NCBI GenBank assembly: GCA_048013815.1
Contig: CM106585.1
Span: 11,532,001 to 11,596,000, forward strand
Direction of reading: 5' to 3'
DNA length: 64,000 bases
Source: Setoptus koraiensis
Lineage: Eukaryota; Arthropoda
The position numbers were made by a program, and so were the translations under genes. Below are positions 47,430 through 59,389 of this stretch, piece after piece. The notes beneath the pieces are model-generated. The model was not told the origin of the DNA and made no database searches. It saw nothing but the letters and a program-made list of their open reading frames with translations. Position 1 is the first letter of the stretch. Each line of letters begins with the position of its first letter.

Positions 47430-50400
47430 GGCACGAGTGATCTATGATGGTAGAGATTGGGGTCTGTCTGCCGTATGAAGTTTGCAGGCTACGCCGACAA
47501 ACGGATAAACGGGGTTGTTAACCTCCCTATCAGCAGTTGCTTATTGACAGCATTTCAAGAGTTAGATAGGCAGTTGTTGAGTATTTTACAATTGGCGGCG
47601 CTAGTGCCCCAGATATCAGCAGCGACCCGTCGGGTCTGAACGTAGGGAGAGAGAGAACGCCAAATCATAGTTGATAATGTTTAAGTGAATTCTCGTGTTC
47701 ATCTGATATATGACATTTTGAGTTGTCACACGAACGCCAACAAAAAGAGAGCGGCCGAGAGGGACAGAGAGAGATTGGGGGAGAGAGAAAGGAAAAAAAC
47801 GACAAAGCCAAGAACACGCGATATCTGATCCCTGTTCATTCCGATGATTCATGCTGATAAAATGATGAAATGGACCGGCCAGTGGAAATCTCTTTGCCAG
47901 CCCAACTAGACGGGCCACACACACACACACACACACACACATACGCACACAGGAAGAGGCCATCAACTCACGTGAAATGTGACACTAGAGTAAAGCGGTT
48001 GGCTATCGCGACAGGGCCCCAATGGCAATGGTTGGATTGGGGCCAGCTGTAGGCGAGAAGAGAAACCGTTTGGTTGCGGTTGCTTTCGGACGCTTGGGCA
48101 ATATTGGCCGCTTTGATTCTATTGTGTGGCGCTCATAAATTGCACCCAATTCAACTAAAAGTAGGCTGTCGTTGTGCCATTACCATCAGGGGATCCAATC
48201 TACTGGCACAACGGACAATAATCAGCGTTGCTGCCACCAGTAGTGCGCGCCAGTTATAATTGCTTGTGACAGAAGCTAGATTGCGTAATAGTGAAAATTG
48301 TTTAGTGAGCGTTAGGTGCTGCTGCCTACATTAATATATATGCAAATCGAAGTTCTTTTTTGCTCGATATATCCATCTCTGGGCGCTTACATTCGCGCAT
48401 AATATTACAGAGTGTGTATGTATGTTTGTGTGTATGTGTTCACTTTCAAAACCAAACTAAACTTGCTATGAGATCGCAGCTAAATATGACACGAGTACAT
48501 GAGTATGAGAGATAGATAGAGGCATTAATATCATGTGCAGATTATTATTAGTGGGCCCGCAAGTGTATGCCGGCGCCTGATGTGTCTGGCGGTGCCGATG
48601 GTGACAGGCCGAGGGCCCAATTTAGAGCGACCATGGCGGCGGGCCCCCTGGCGGAATTGCAACAATTACCGTTACGTTGTGTGTGCAGCTTGGAGTTCAT
48701 TGTCCTCTCACGCTAATCCTCTTTTGTGAGCACTATACCAACTAACAAAACACAAATTGCTAACTGTCAATAGCGTGTTTCGTCATCAAAAACGAGCTCT
48801 GAATAGATAGCTTGCGAAGCGAGATAGCGACCAAGTTGGGGCCGAGAGTGCTCACTTACACGAAAGTGTCCCCTTTTTGGTTACAATGTTGTTGTTGTTG
48901 TTGTTGTTGTTTCGTACACAACTCACTGGCGATATAGAGAACTAGAGAGATAGAAAGATGGACGCACGCAATTCAGACGGTCGCCGAGGCGCGCTGATCG
49001 CGATCGATCTAGGCAATCGAAGCGCCTAAGCGGCAGTCATATGACATATATCCTATGCCCAAGAGACTCTATTATGGATGCTCTTGGGCATTGGCCAGGG
49101 CTGATTTTTGGCAGCGCACGAGGCCCATTTGCGCTCATCCGCTAGGCGCAAACAACAAACTGGTGGCCAGATAAAAACTAACACGGCTAAATCCATTCAT
49201 TGCTTAGTTGTTGATGATGCTTGACACATAATAAAAGTAAGCACAAATCGTTGTCTACCTGGACACAGACTATACTACTATGGGTACCACTACCAGCACC
49301 ATTACTACTACTATTACCACTGGTGCTGGTGCTGGTGGTAGTGGTAATATGGGCACCAAATAGCATGGGCATGTTGTCGCTAGTTGCTATTTAATAGCCT
49401 CAGACTTGCGAGCCAGATTGAATACCTTATAAGGTTTGCTTCTGGTTCAGGTCTCTCGGGGGTAGTGCCACTGGTCGCGGGTGACGACGACAACGTAAAC
49501 ACTGTGCCACCATAGGAAGAGGAAGTGATTATTTGGGTTGCATTAGCCTCAAAGTACCCGGAGCACGGGCGAATCTGTTGTGTGTCTATTTTATTTTGCT
49601 GTTGTTGGTGGTGCTGTTGCTTGTGCCTCAAAAGTAATTACGTAAGTCTCATATAGAGCCGATGTACACACATTGCTTTTATGCCAATAAAAACACACGT
49701 TCCCTTTATTCGTGATCGCACCAGTAAACCAGTGAACAAAATGAAGCGAAACATGTAGAAATTGATGAGCCTCTCTCTCCCTTTTTCTCTTGCTGCCACT
49801 ACTGCTTCTTGATCTAGAATATCCATTAGTGTATTCCGAGGGAGTGTGCATAATTCTTGTTCTTGTTCATTTACTACAGCATGAGAGTCCAATTGCATTC
49901 GGAGAATAAGTTTGCTGCGCCGGGAGAACCGAAAGTCAGGTATCATCAGCATAAACTCCCGCTCACTGCTCTATTCATGCCAAATTTGAACATGAGATTC
50001 AATTACATCATCTGGCTTCTACTTATCTCTCTAAAAGCATTCCTAGAAACCCTAGCTGGTAATGGCTTCACCTGACAACGGGCACACTGTTAGGTGTGGG
50101 CACGGGGCCAATTATATATATTTGATAAGCATGCGTTCTTGTTGATGCCCAATATATACAATACACAATATGGATATAGAATGGGAACGCATCATGCCAA
50201 ATCGATTGCATAGGCCTGATACTGGTCGCACGTGCCTTTTATCACGTGCTCATTCAGTCGTCGCAATTTCTCTTTCTATACTGTCCTGTTTTATGGATCA
50301 AAATAGTTGTGTATATTGACAAGTTGGTTTATAAATGCAATATCCCAACTCCCCCAAAGGAAATTAGACAAACACTTATAGCGTAGTGTATATACAGGCG

Positions 50401-50682
50401 AACGGCGTTCGGTGAGAGCTTGCAATGCGACTGACTAACAACAGCCAGTTTACCAATGTTGAAAAGCAAACAAAATCGCTGGCCTGTCATGTGATCAATT
50501 CATCAATGCTCGATCATCTTTTCCCTCCACTGAACAATTCTTGTCCGCTTCATCCAGCACACTCTCACACTGACGCATCTATGAAACAACATCGAGTTCC
50601 ACATAGAGCCAACCCGATAATAATGAGAATAATGATGTAACTGTGTTCCATAGTCCGACATACAACAATATAGCACACGTCA

Positions 50683-50885
50683 GTATGACTGTTGTGCACT
50701 GAAGTTGTTCATCATTTGATCTGCAAAAGCGACGTTTACTCGCCATGTACCATCAGCAAATCCCTTTAAATTGCTCAAGACCAAGCGATAGTGATGATGA
50801 TACACATCCTCTTTGATATGATCTAGCTGGAGTGAGCACGGATATGATTCAATGCACTCTACCCTATGAGGATTGACAGATGTTG
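50683..50885 (-). pseudogene. Possible orphan coding fragment
   Basis: The minus-strand frame between a TAG (50886-50888) and a TGA (50680-50682) reads with protein-like composition, including VECIESYPCSLQLDHIKEDV and LVLSNLKGFADGTWRVNVAF. There is no ATG at its start. I could not assign a family, and no adjoining exon with clear splice sites was found. It could be an exon of an unrecognised gene or another relic. Confidence 0.35.
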
Positions 50886-51462
50886 TCTAGTTGGGGCTCC
50901 CACTTAGATAGTTTACAGTAGGCAACAAAAGCAACGAAAGCTGGAGGGATAAAAGAACGTCTATTTCTATATGCTATTTAATGACCTTTATCCCTGTCAG
51001 AACTAGTTGTTGGCAGTACAATAGATGAAGCGGAAAACACTCTTTTGGAAACAGTTTGATCACTATCAACAATTCATTCGAATATCTGCTTGATTTGATC
51101 TTTGCTTCATGGTATGATTCCAAATAAATTGATAAACTCTCTTGTTTCTGCTAAAATTCTGTAATCTCTGGTGAACAGCACATATCTGTCCAATCGAATT
51201 TGAATATCACACAAATTGAATAATACATACATGATTATACATAGTTGAGATTGAATAATTTTGAATATCACATGGTTCCACATCTATGTATATATCCGCA
51301 GAAGTAAATTAATTTTTTGTTTTCGTTACGACGTTGATTGAGCAAATATCGATAAACTCAGTATCTTAAGCGCGAATATACATTAGCATATATATTCAGA
51401 TGTACAAACGATATTTAGAGGCTTTTTACAGGTATGTCACGAGATAGTTTTTCAATCAACTG

Positions 51463-54400
51463 TTATTGACCGTCGTCTCGATTCAATGAATTGTTTTCAT
51501 TGTTATGCTTCGATGCCACCGAAGCCTCTTCTGTCTTTTGTGTAGACGAGCTCTTGCTTTTAGGAGTATCCACTCGATATGAGTCGCTTGTTCGTCTCTT
51601 GAATAAGAATTTGTAGACACCCAATCTCTGTAACATGGGTTCTAAGATTGACAATTTTGATCTTTTGCACCCAAAAGCTATGAATATAAATAAACCTTGT
51701 AGTGTATTCAATATAACAAATAGATACCACAATATGTCACTATCTGCAAATGATGCAACAACTCCGGTCAGCCACGTTAGGCCCATCATAGTTGAGAGAC
51801 GCCAATAGAGACGATAGTCCTTAGATACCGAGGCCAACACGATGCTCAACTGCTGCTGAATCGGCCTATTGCACGCGTTCCCTGCTTGCCTTGATCTTTC
51901 TTTCTTGGTTTCGTCTTGTTTTTCCAATACTAAAGGCAAGGTAGACGAATTTGATATAGTTATTGAAACTCGCTTCGTCGTACCATCGTACTGATCAGAC
52001 TCATTGTTTTTTGCTCGATCCCCGCTCTTCGAGGTGGTATCGGGTGCGCTGGTGATAGCATTTGAATTGTTGGTTGCCATTTCTTGCTGAACATTATGTA
52101 GCTTGTTGTTCGAATCCAAATCTTTGTCTCGCATGTCTCTCCAATGAGCCAAATCGGTAATTGTACTTTGTATTGTAAGATTATTGTCATATACATTGGA
52201 TTTATTCTCTATTGCACAATTTTTCTCGTTTCCCTTGTTAGGCTCAGTGTGATTTGGTGAATCGATCGACGCGATTTGATGTGATCTTCTGAAAATTTGT
52301 CTCAGAAGGCGTTTTAGCTTGTCGGCAAAAGTAGATTTAATCTCATCTACGCTTGTTGATTCGGAACTTTCATTACTCTCTATTACGACAGTCGGCATAT
52401 CTCTCGAACCTGCAGGTATGCCTCTCAACCGCTCCCCAGGAATATTGTATTCGAGAGTCGTTGTAGATGACGAGGATTGTAATGAATACGATGAAATAGT
52501 ACGGTTCTTTTTCATGTCATACCGTTTGTTTGAAGAGCCTGCTTTCTTGCTTGGACTATCAATCGATGAGATTAAGTCGCCCTTTTTGGCGTATGGTTGT
52601 CCTCTAGAAGACTTTGTTGAGGTCATTATCACCATAGCACTACTATGAATGAAGAATAATAAATTGAACACCATTATGAGGGTAACAGGCAAACCAAAGA
52701 ACAATGCTAGACCGCGTCTATTTGTGAACCAACACGATCCCTGGCGCTGTCCAAATCTCGGTTTGTAGTCATTAATAATAGTATCAATGATGGTGAGATA
52801 GAGCTGCTTCGGTTTGGTATCACTGAAAGTATCCGTGCCATCTGTTAGTTGCTGCGAACTGCTAATATTACCCTGATTAGGCTGATGGTCACCAGATAAC
52901 GATTGTGGTAGGAAATCCACATATGTAGCTGTTGCAACAACAGCGCCGGATATAGCTAATGAGTAAATCATGTAAATTAGGAACCTTTTAGATTGTGCAT
53001 GTATTACTGGGCCGCGCAAATGACATGTAGCCAAACGAAGCGTACGCCAAACATCGAAGGATAATAAGAACATCCAATTGAATGCCATGAGAAAACAAAA
53101 ATAAGTGCCGATAGCAACGAATACACAAGCATCGTAGTTTTGATTGATTGTGTCCAATTGCTGACTACTGAGAAAAAGAACGTAGGCCCCTAGCAGCGAG
53201 GTAGATAAACAAGCTACCCCTCTTGATGATAATGAATTGTGGCCCGCGGAGTCCATGGATCCTTTTCGATTTCTACCAGTGCACCAGACACAGGTTGATG
53301 ATATATACAACAATAGGAAAAGTGTCAGGCTTGTTATAGAGATGACAAGTCCCATAGTGGTTATCATGGCCATGATCGGCTTGAATTTGGGAGCCAAATC
53401 TGTCTTAAACGGAGTGCATATCAATAGTTTGCCACCTTTATCTGAATCTAACTCATAATGGCCTGGCTCCAAAGTCAAATTGTATAGTTCCACGTGCGCC
53501 ATCGTTGTATTGCCCTCTGGTGTCGTTCGATTGATCAATTTAAATTGCGACTTATCAATATAGATTTTACCACATTCGTTGAATGATAGGTTCGCACTAA
53601 CAAAAGGTTGAGTAGCTGATGTTAGATTTTTCGTACCATCATTCAGCCGCTGGTCTGATCCAACAGTTTTTTGTGGCGATAACGTAATAGCTGTACTATC
53701 TGGATTACTGTTTACTACGATTGGTATCTTCGATTCATCGATAGAACGCGCTGTATTTCCTTTGTTATTTGTTAGGCTACGATTGGCGATACTTGATGCA
53801 GAATTAGCTGATTTTTTTTGCGTATCTCTTTCAACGGTAAGAAAAGGCTTTTGATTACTAATAAATTCAGAGGAGTCACTCGCTAAAATAGAACTCGCGG
53901 TCGTAGAAGTAATGTCATGTGTATCATCGAGTGTTGGAGTCATTCCTGTACTGGAATCACTGAATTCTGATTCTTCATCGAAATCGGTGGATGTATACTT
54001 GGACATCGGAGGTGATTTAGTAAAACCAAATTGATCTGTTGAGGGGTCGATACGTACATTTTGGCCGTCGTTAAGGTTTGTTTCGCTAGAGCGAGTCTTA
54101 TATATGTTGTCGGCTTTCCCAGTCGAGTTTACCTCTGCTTTTACCGTATCATCGGATGGTGAATTAATTAAACGATTTTCCTCCAATCCGAGTTGATTCG
54201 CTACACATTTTCCTTCTTGGAAGCGTTGATTCAAACCACAAACAACGTGACGACATGTCATGAAGATCGGATCATAAATTTGGTCGGCGCTCTCGCACTG
54301 ATGCACTATTCCTACTTGTTGGTCATCATGCGAAGAGCCGTAAAGATCAAATAAGACGCTGAAGGAACCTTGTAAATTGGTTGAAAACGGATTCAAATCG

Positions 54401-55889
54401 GGTGATAAACGCCGGCCCTGGTTATCATCGGGTAATGTTTTGCGCATTTTAGGCTCGCAATGTACACTGAACTCGTTATTGCAATGAGCACACGCCAGGT
54501 TTCTGTAGGCAATATCGCTAGTCTGGCTGTAGACCAATGCTTGATACCCCATGTGACATTCATCAGCCAGAGTCTGATTGATCTGACTCGATAAATTCCT
54601 AGATGACGTTTGATTATTCTGTAGAGTTGATGGATCTAACTGAGCCACATGGCATCTATCTATCACATTCGCCCGACAGAATCTTATCATATGCTCAACT
54701 GAGTTCGGTATCACAGGCTCAAACTTACAAATACGATCATTTATGCTATGCTTTTTGGGATCGATAACAGTTTCATTGTTGCTATCTGATCCTGTGTCGG
54801 TTGATAAAGTCATATTCGAAGAATGATTTGGCTGTGAATGTGGACTGTCGGAGCTGGTATTCTGTTCCGTTCTGTTGCTGATTGGTATGTCTAGGAACCA
54901 ACTTTGCAGAGATTCTGAATATTTCAATATTTTTCCCTTGCTCAAGTGTAACAAATCGAGCAAGGCATTTCTATCATCTTTCGTAACATCGTAGTTGCAA
55001 TCGAGCACAGGGGACCAGTATATTAATTTGGAATGGTTTAGATTGATAGGGTTGCACTGTAAACAATAGGAATTAGCGTAGGTTATGCCACTCACAATGT
55101 CTGTGATGTGCATCATAAGTCCAAGAGGGTCTTGAAGCTGGGGTACTGTATCAGATTGGATTTGAACTACATCCTCTGTATCATGTCTACCAGTGGCAAA
55201 TGATTTTTCCTTAACCATTTTGATGTGTTCACAGTTCTCCTTGATAATTTTAGCATCTTGATTAGCTCTGCTAGGATGGCTAATGTTTAGTAAATTTTTA
55301 CTCAGCCATTCGGCTGAGCATGAAGCCTTAATGTAGACATCGCCGAAGAGACCAGTTTGGTGACAAAACCATTGAGATCTAATTCGCCTCAGATCGAATT
55401 CATTTTTCCTCTCCGTTGATGATATTGCGAATTTAGAATCAGCGCAGCAATCGTCGCTGAATAATGTAAGAAAAAATTAAAAAATTTTTGGTAACATGTT
55501 GGGATTCAAAGACAGAGCAAGTTTCCAAATTTGCATACTTACTAAACTCTACATGCTTGATCACAAGTGCACGATTGTTTTTTGGGTTCCGATTCTAATA
55601 GTCTGCTTCTGATGGTGGCACGACACGAGCGCCTCTGATGACATTTATCGGTATAAACTTGTTCCGAGTTAGTAGTGATACGGGGTGGGCCTGATCTTTC
55701 TGTGTTATTTTTACTTATTGATATATCACGAAGTTTTGCAGGTTGAGTATTATTCAAATCGTTCAGTGGCATAGCCATAATAGCACAAATTATGATATTC
55801 ATGGTGGCGATTATTATGCACAGTTTACCAGAAGAGTTTTTGCCTTCAAAAGGCCTAATTAGGTACAGTCGTTTAGTGTAATAGTCCAT
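51463..55889 (-). CDS. Methuselah-like class B G-protein-coupled receptor
   Basis: Exons 55889-55543 and 55456-51463, split by an 86-bp intron (donor GTAAGT, acceptor ATTCAG), join in frame (CDQACRVYDDCCADSKF) to give about 1,446 residues. A hydrophobic segment near residues 24-42 is the likely signal peptide. The ectodomain of about 760 residues is Ser/Thr/Asn-rich with cysteines spread through it; CxCxxxCxxYxxCC at the exon junction resembles the start of Methuselah-like or somatomedin B-like ectodomains. Seven helices begin near residue 800, with GTYFCFLMAFNWMFLLSFDVWRT in TM3 and MGLTWLTGVVASFADSDILW before TM7, a class B/Methuselah pattern. The third intracellular loop is extraordinarily long (about 1064-1328). 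No GPS/GAIN cleavage motif was seen, so an adhesion GPCR is less likely. It should sit at the plasma membrane; the ligand is unknown. Confidence 0.84.
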
Positions 55890-58090
55890 CCTGGTTTATT
55901 TCATGCTATCTATAGGGTTTATGATTATAAAATAAATTAATATTTGACAATAATGCTTACTACTACTATCTATCTATTATGTTTCGTGGGTCTATCCGGT
56001 TGGTTGTCCTATATGGTGACTTTGGTTTGGTACGATTGGGTCGATTATTACCTATAAAATGTGTATTGCGATGTGAACAATGAGCGCGCAAATTCTTCTA
56101 GAAAGAATTCGTGGCCCGCGTGTTGTGACCTCGGCTCAGCGACAACAAATAACTCGTCTAGTTGGTAATATATTCTGGTTGGCAACACTTTCAATTATAA
56201 TTAGATGGTTTCGTTGAGCAATTCCATAGATTGATGAGTATGGTTTGGACATGGTTGTATCGCTTGCAGCCGGCAGTATGTATATCATGGGCTGTATATC
56301 ATCATATTCAATCCAGTTTTGTATCATTATTGTCATAGATGTAACCTTGAAAAAACTAGTCAGCGCCAAAAAGAACAGTTCATTCAATTTGGCTGATGAT
56401 GATATCTGATTTGTTTGGCACTAGATGATTTTGCAGAAGTGTGTGTTGTATACGAGCAAAGGTTGCCGTTGTTTTTGTTGTTGTTGTTGTTATTGTCATT
56501 GTTTTGTTTTGATTGTATCGGTATTTATGCGCATGTTGGTAGTTATTATGAGATCGGGTTAAAATAGTCCATGTTATTAAATATCCGGACAGGCCAATCG
56601 ATTGATTCAACGAAAACAGTTGCTGTGATTGCAATATTATAAATGAACTTTCGCCGTTTTCTGTTCGATTGAGAAAATTCGCTGTGTCGTTGTGCTGTTG
56701 ATTGTTGATGATCATCAATTTCGGATAGAATTGTTGCGCACGGCTTCTGTTAACACTCCTCATAGTTGCTCGATAATATGATCAACATGCAGACTGCAGA
56801 TGCGCCCAGTTTATAGAGTGTAACATGGCGGCTAGACACATTCGCTGTGGTGCAAAACTGGAAATACCAGTCTTGAAGAATGTGTGCGTAAGTGTTTATT
56901 TTGATCAAAAATTCATGCTTGTGCGCACAAATTCGCTTATCGCATCTATATGCTGGCTTTATATTGTGGCTGCAGTAACATTGGCTAGATAAAATATAAA
57001 TAAATAATCATTACATAACTACACTAGCACAGATTCGATAGTTGAAACAACAAAAAGAAGCCAAGCGCCAACACTTGTTAGACAATCAATTCAACTTCAT
57101 TATGCAAGATGATAAATGATTGGATAATTGGTTGATTGCATTTTGCGCATTTATTTTCACTTGCGAGCCCATGATGATAAAATTAAAATGCCAAATTAAA
57201 ATGTTTGCTGCCTACTATGAACAACTTAAGTCCATGTAGAGGTGGCACTAAGCAAAAGAACAGATCGAATCAGTAGAATGAACTCTATACCCTCTCAATG
57301 GAAATCCACTCGTTATGCTAACACCACTTGAAAGCGGCAGTGAAAAAAGATCTCGCCTCGCGTCACTTGTTGACATGTCTAGCCAGCCAGCATAACATCA
57401 ATCTGATACGACAACAGCTAGATTCTGGCTAAGACGAGAATTCGAGCCTTGCGTTTTACCATTATGCCACTGCTATCGTCATTAGTGATTGTAGTGGAGT
57501 GACACTATCCTATTCGGAAGAGTAGTTAGATCTCATTAGTTTTTATCATAACTCTAATAACAAAACAATATCCGCAAAAAATGGATGCAGTTGCAGTTTG
57601 CCAGTGCACACACACTTACAGCCACTATCAGACAGGAAAGGTTACATAAGATTTGCTTAGAAATCACATTCGACTTACCGCAAACTGACTGAAAAATTAT
57701 CTGCTCATTCGCACTAGCATAAATCTACCTTTTCTGAGAATTAAGCGTCAATTTACTAAGGCACACGATGCTAGTGCACCTCTGCTAAGAGTGCAGTAGT
57801 TTCCAAGTTCTTACATGGAGTGTAGCTTGCAAGAATATTTCATCTGAATATTTCATCTTTGATGACGTTGAAGATGCTATTCATGGGACAGCATTACTTT
57901 GGTTAGAATAAAAGGAATCACAACAAGCACCTTAATGGTGGAACAACTTCGATGCTCACAAGGCGAACTAGTTGAGAAGCTGCCCATAAATAAACTTGAA
58001 TGGCCTGTAACGAACTCGAAAAATTGTAACAGAAATTTAACAAGAAATACGATCGAGATTCTATGATGAGATACAATATTATTAGGACTT
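55890..58090. other. Intergenic region upstream of the Methuselah-like gene
   Basis: AT-rich. Minus-strand open frames at 56136-56387 and 56380-56763 exist but show no family pattern and are inflated by a GTT/ACA triplet run (56469-56500). They might belong to 5' leader exons of the receptor gene. The remainder up to the SARNP-like gene shows nothing I can support. Confidence 0.45.
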
Positions 58091-58096
58091 TTTAAT
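58091..58096 (-). promoter_or_regulatory. Candidate poly(A) signal of the SARNP-like gene
   Basis: ATTAAA on the minus strand only a few bases beyond the TGA at 58100-58102, implying a minimal 3' UTR. Confidence 0.45.
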
Positions 58097-58099
58097 TAA

Positions 58100-58555
58100 T
58101 CATTTGGTTTTGATTGACTGAGCGAATCTCTCAGCTCTTTTCCTCAAGATCTCTGAATCCACAGCAGCTACTGCTGGCCCAAAGGTTTGTTTAGCTTCAG
58201 GTAAGATCCCGCCAAATTTTTTCGCTCGTAGAGTCAATTTGGCGCTATTTGACACGGGGGTCTTGAATTTGCTTGTTCTCAATGCCAATCTTTCCGCAGG
58301 GGATAACTTGCCAACCTTGGCCAGCTCAATCTTAGCGCCAAGTCCCTTAGTAAATGTGGTCACAGTCTTGACTTTTTTCTTTGGTTGACCCTCAATCGTT
58401 GAGCCATCGTTTGCGTTAGTTTTTGTTGTTGTTTCTGCTTCCAGTGTCTTTTCTGGGGGTGTAGGATCCACGCTGATCTCTTCTACAGCTTGGGCTGGCT
58501 CTTCTTGTTGGGTCTGCTCGGTTGCCATTTCTTTTTTTGCACGTGTGGATACCAT
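58100..58555 (-). CDS. SARNP: SARNP/Tho1-like mRNA export factor lacking the SAP domain
   Basis: 151 residues starting MVSTRAKKEM. SARNP (Hcc-1, CIP29; yeast Tho1) binds the helicase DDX39B/UAP56 through short repeated C-terminal motifs and serves TREX-dependent mRNA export in the nucleus. Here three successive repeats of that kind can be seen: GKLSPAERLALRTSKF, SAKLTLRAKKFG and SEILRKRAERFA, each with a Leu/Arg helix ending in a basic residue and Phe. The first 60 residues are acidic and disordered, followed by PKKKVKTVTTFTKGLGAK. The N-terminal SAP DNA-binding domain of vertebrate SARNP (about 210 residues in total) is missing; either it was lost or it lies in an upstream exon not recognised here. 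The start codon and gamma-tubulin's are divergent, about 0.83 kb apart. Confidence 0.68.
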   Translation of the reverse strand: MVSTRAKKEMATEQTQQEEPAQAVEEISVDPTPPEKTLEAETTTKTNANDGSTIEGQPKKKVKTVTTFTKGLGAKIELAKVGKLSPAERLALRTSKFKTPVSNSAKLTLRAKKFGGILPEAKQTFGPAVAAVDSEILRKRAERFAQSIKTK

Positions 58556-58556
58556 T

Positions 58557-58736
58557 TGAAATATTTTTGTGTATTGATGAAAACGTTATGTTGAAAATAT
58601 TAATACAATAATGCATCTATCGAGTAGAAGACACTAGTAAACATTTATTTAATCACATGCCATGGTGACGCTGGGTGCAATGCAAAAATTTCAGCCTTTC
58701 GTATTTGCGGGAAATTTGAATGAGAATGGACATTTA
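58557..58736. promoter_or_regulatory. Left part of the SARNP / gamma-tubulin divergent promoter region
   Basis: The two genes point away from each other and share the interval 58557-59389, which is interrupted by the 403-bp foldback element. The right part is 59140-59389. No TATA box is evident next to either gene, as is usual for housekeeping promoters. Confidence 0.4.
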
Positions 58737-59139
58737 GTGTTGCGAAGCGAACGCTCGCTCCGAGCGAGATCTTTCGCTCCGAACGGGAACTTTTCGCTCC
58801 GAGCGAAAAATTTGCTCCAAGATCAATCCGACTGTGACTTATGGCACCTGTAAAATTTGATGAGAGGTCAAATAAGATCATTTCATTTGAAAAAAGCTTG
58901 TATTAAAAACACTAATTGATCGTTTGTTTTCATTGATTGATCTAATGTGACAACTTCATCAAACTTTACAGGTGCCACAAGTCACAGTCGGAACGATCTT
59001 GGAGCAAATTTTTCGCTCGGAGCGAAAGATCTCGCTCGAAGCGAAAGATCTCGCTCGAAGCGAAAGATCTCGTTCGAAACGAAAAATTTCGCTCAGAGCG
59101 AAACTGCGCCGCTCGGAGCGAGCGTTCGCCCCGCAACAC
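58737..59139. mobile_element. Foldback MITE with long terminal inverted repeats
   Basis: A 403-bp element flanked by TA on both sides (58735-58736 and 59140-59141). Both ends begin GTGTTGCG and continue GCGAACGCTCGCTCCGAGCG with two mismatched bases in between. The inverted arms are long: 58737 to about 58885 pairs with about 58950 to 59139, including AAATTTGCTCCAAGATC and CGACTGTGACTT in both. The loop is only about 65 bp. The right arm contains four tandem copies of a 19-bp palindrome-rich unit (GAAGCGAAAGATCTCGCTC), the left arm fewer. There is no coding capacity. The TA flanks suggest a non-autonomous element moved by a Tc1/mariner-type transposase, but the family is not proven. It sits between the divergent SARNP-like and gamma-tubulin genes. 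Confidence 0.85.
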
Positions 59140-59389
59140 TAACGGGTACGTGATTTTCAAATCTCGCTCCTGACTGACGCAACAAAAATCACAGTTAAAT
59201 CATGTGTTTGGGCATCAGTGACGAACAAAAGGCGTCGTTATTTGCAAATTCATTACCCGTAACCCATGCCAAACAACAACAACGACATCAGCAGCACGCA
59301 AAAACATTTATTCATTTTACATATACATACATTGTTTGATTACAGCTCGTCGCATTTGCATACAACACACTATACACGCACTGGACACA

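Larger units (their letters stand above)
46921..51462. other. Non-coding intergenic region with simple repeats
   Basis: About 4.5 kb without a recognised gene. It holds a TA tract (47399-47426), a CA tract (about 47915-47941), TTG repeats (48888-48911) and GGT/ACC triplets near 49268-49347. A minus-strand segment at 50683-50885 reads protein-like and is listed separately. Confidence 0.5.

Noticed and set aside
56136-56763. Two overlapping minus-strand frames as a small gene
   Set aside because: Different frames, no recognisable domain and a simple-repeat core. Possibly leader sequence of the Methuselah-like gene.
57421-57500. tRNA-like boxes on the minus strand (TGGCATAATGG and GGCTCGAATTC with 7-bp near-complementary ends)
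   Set aside because: The boxes are too close together, there is no room for an anticodon arm, and the T stem does not pair.
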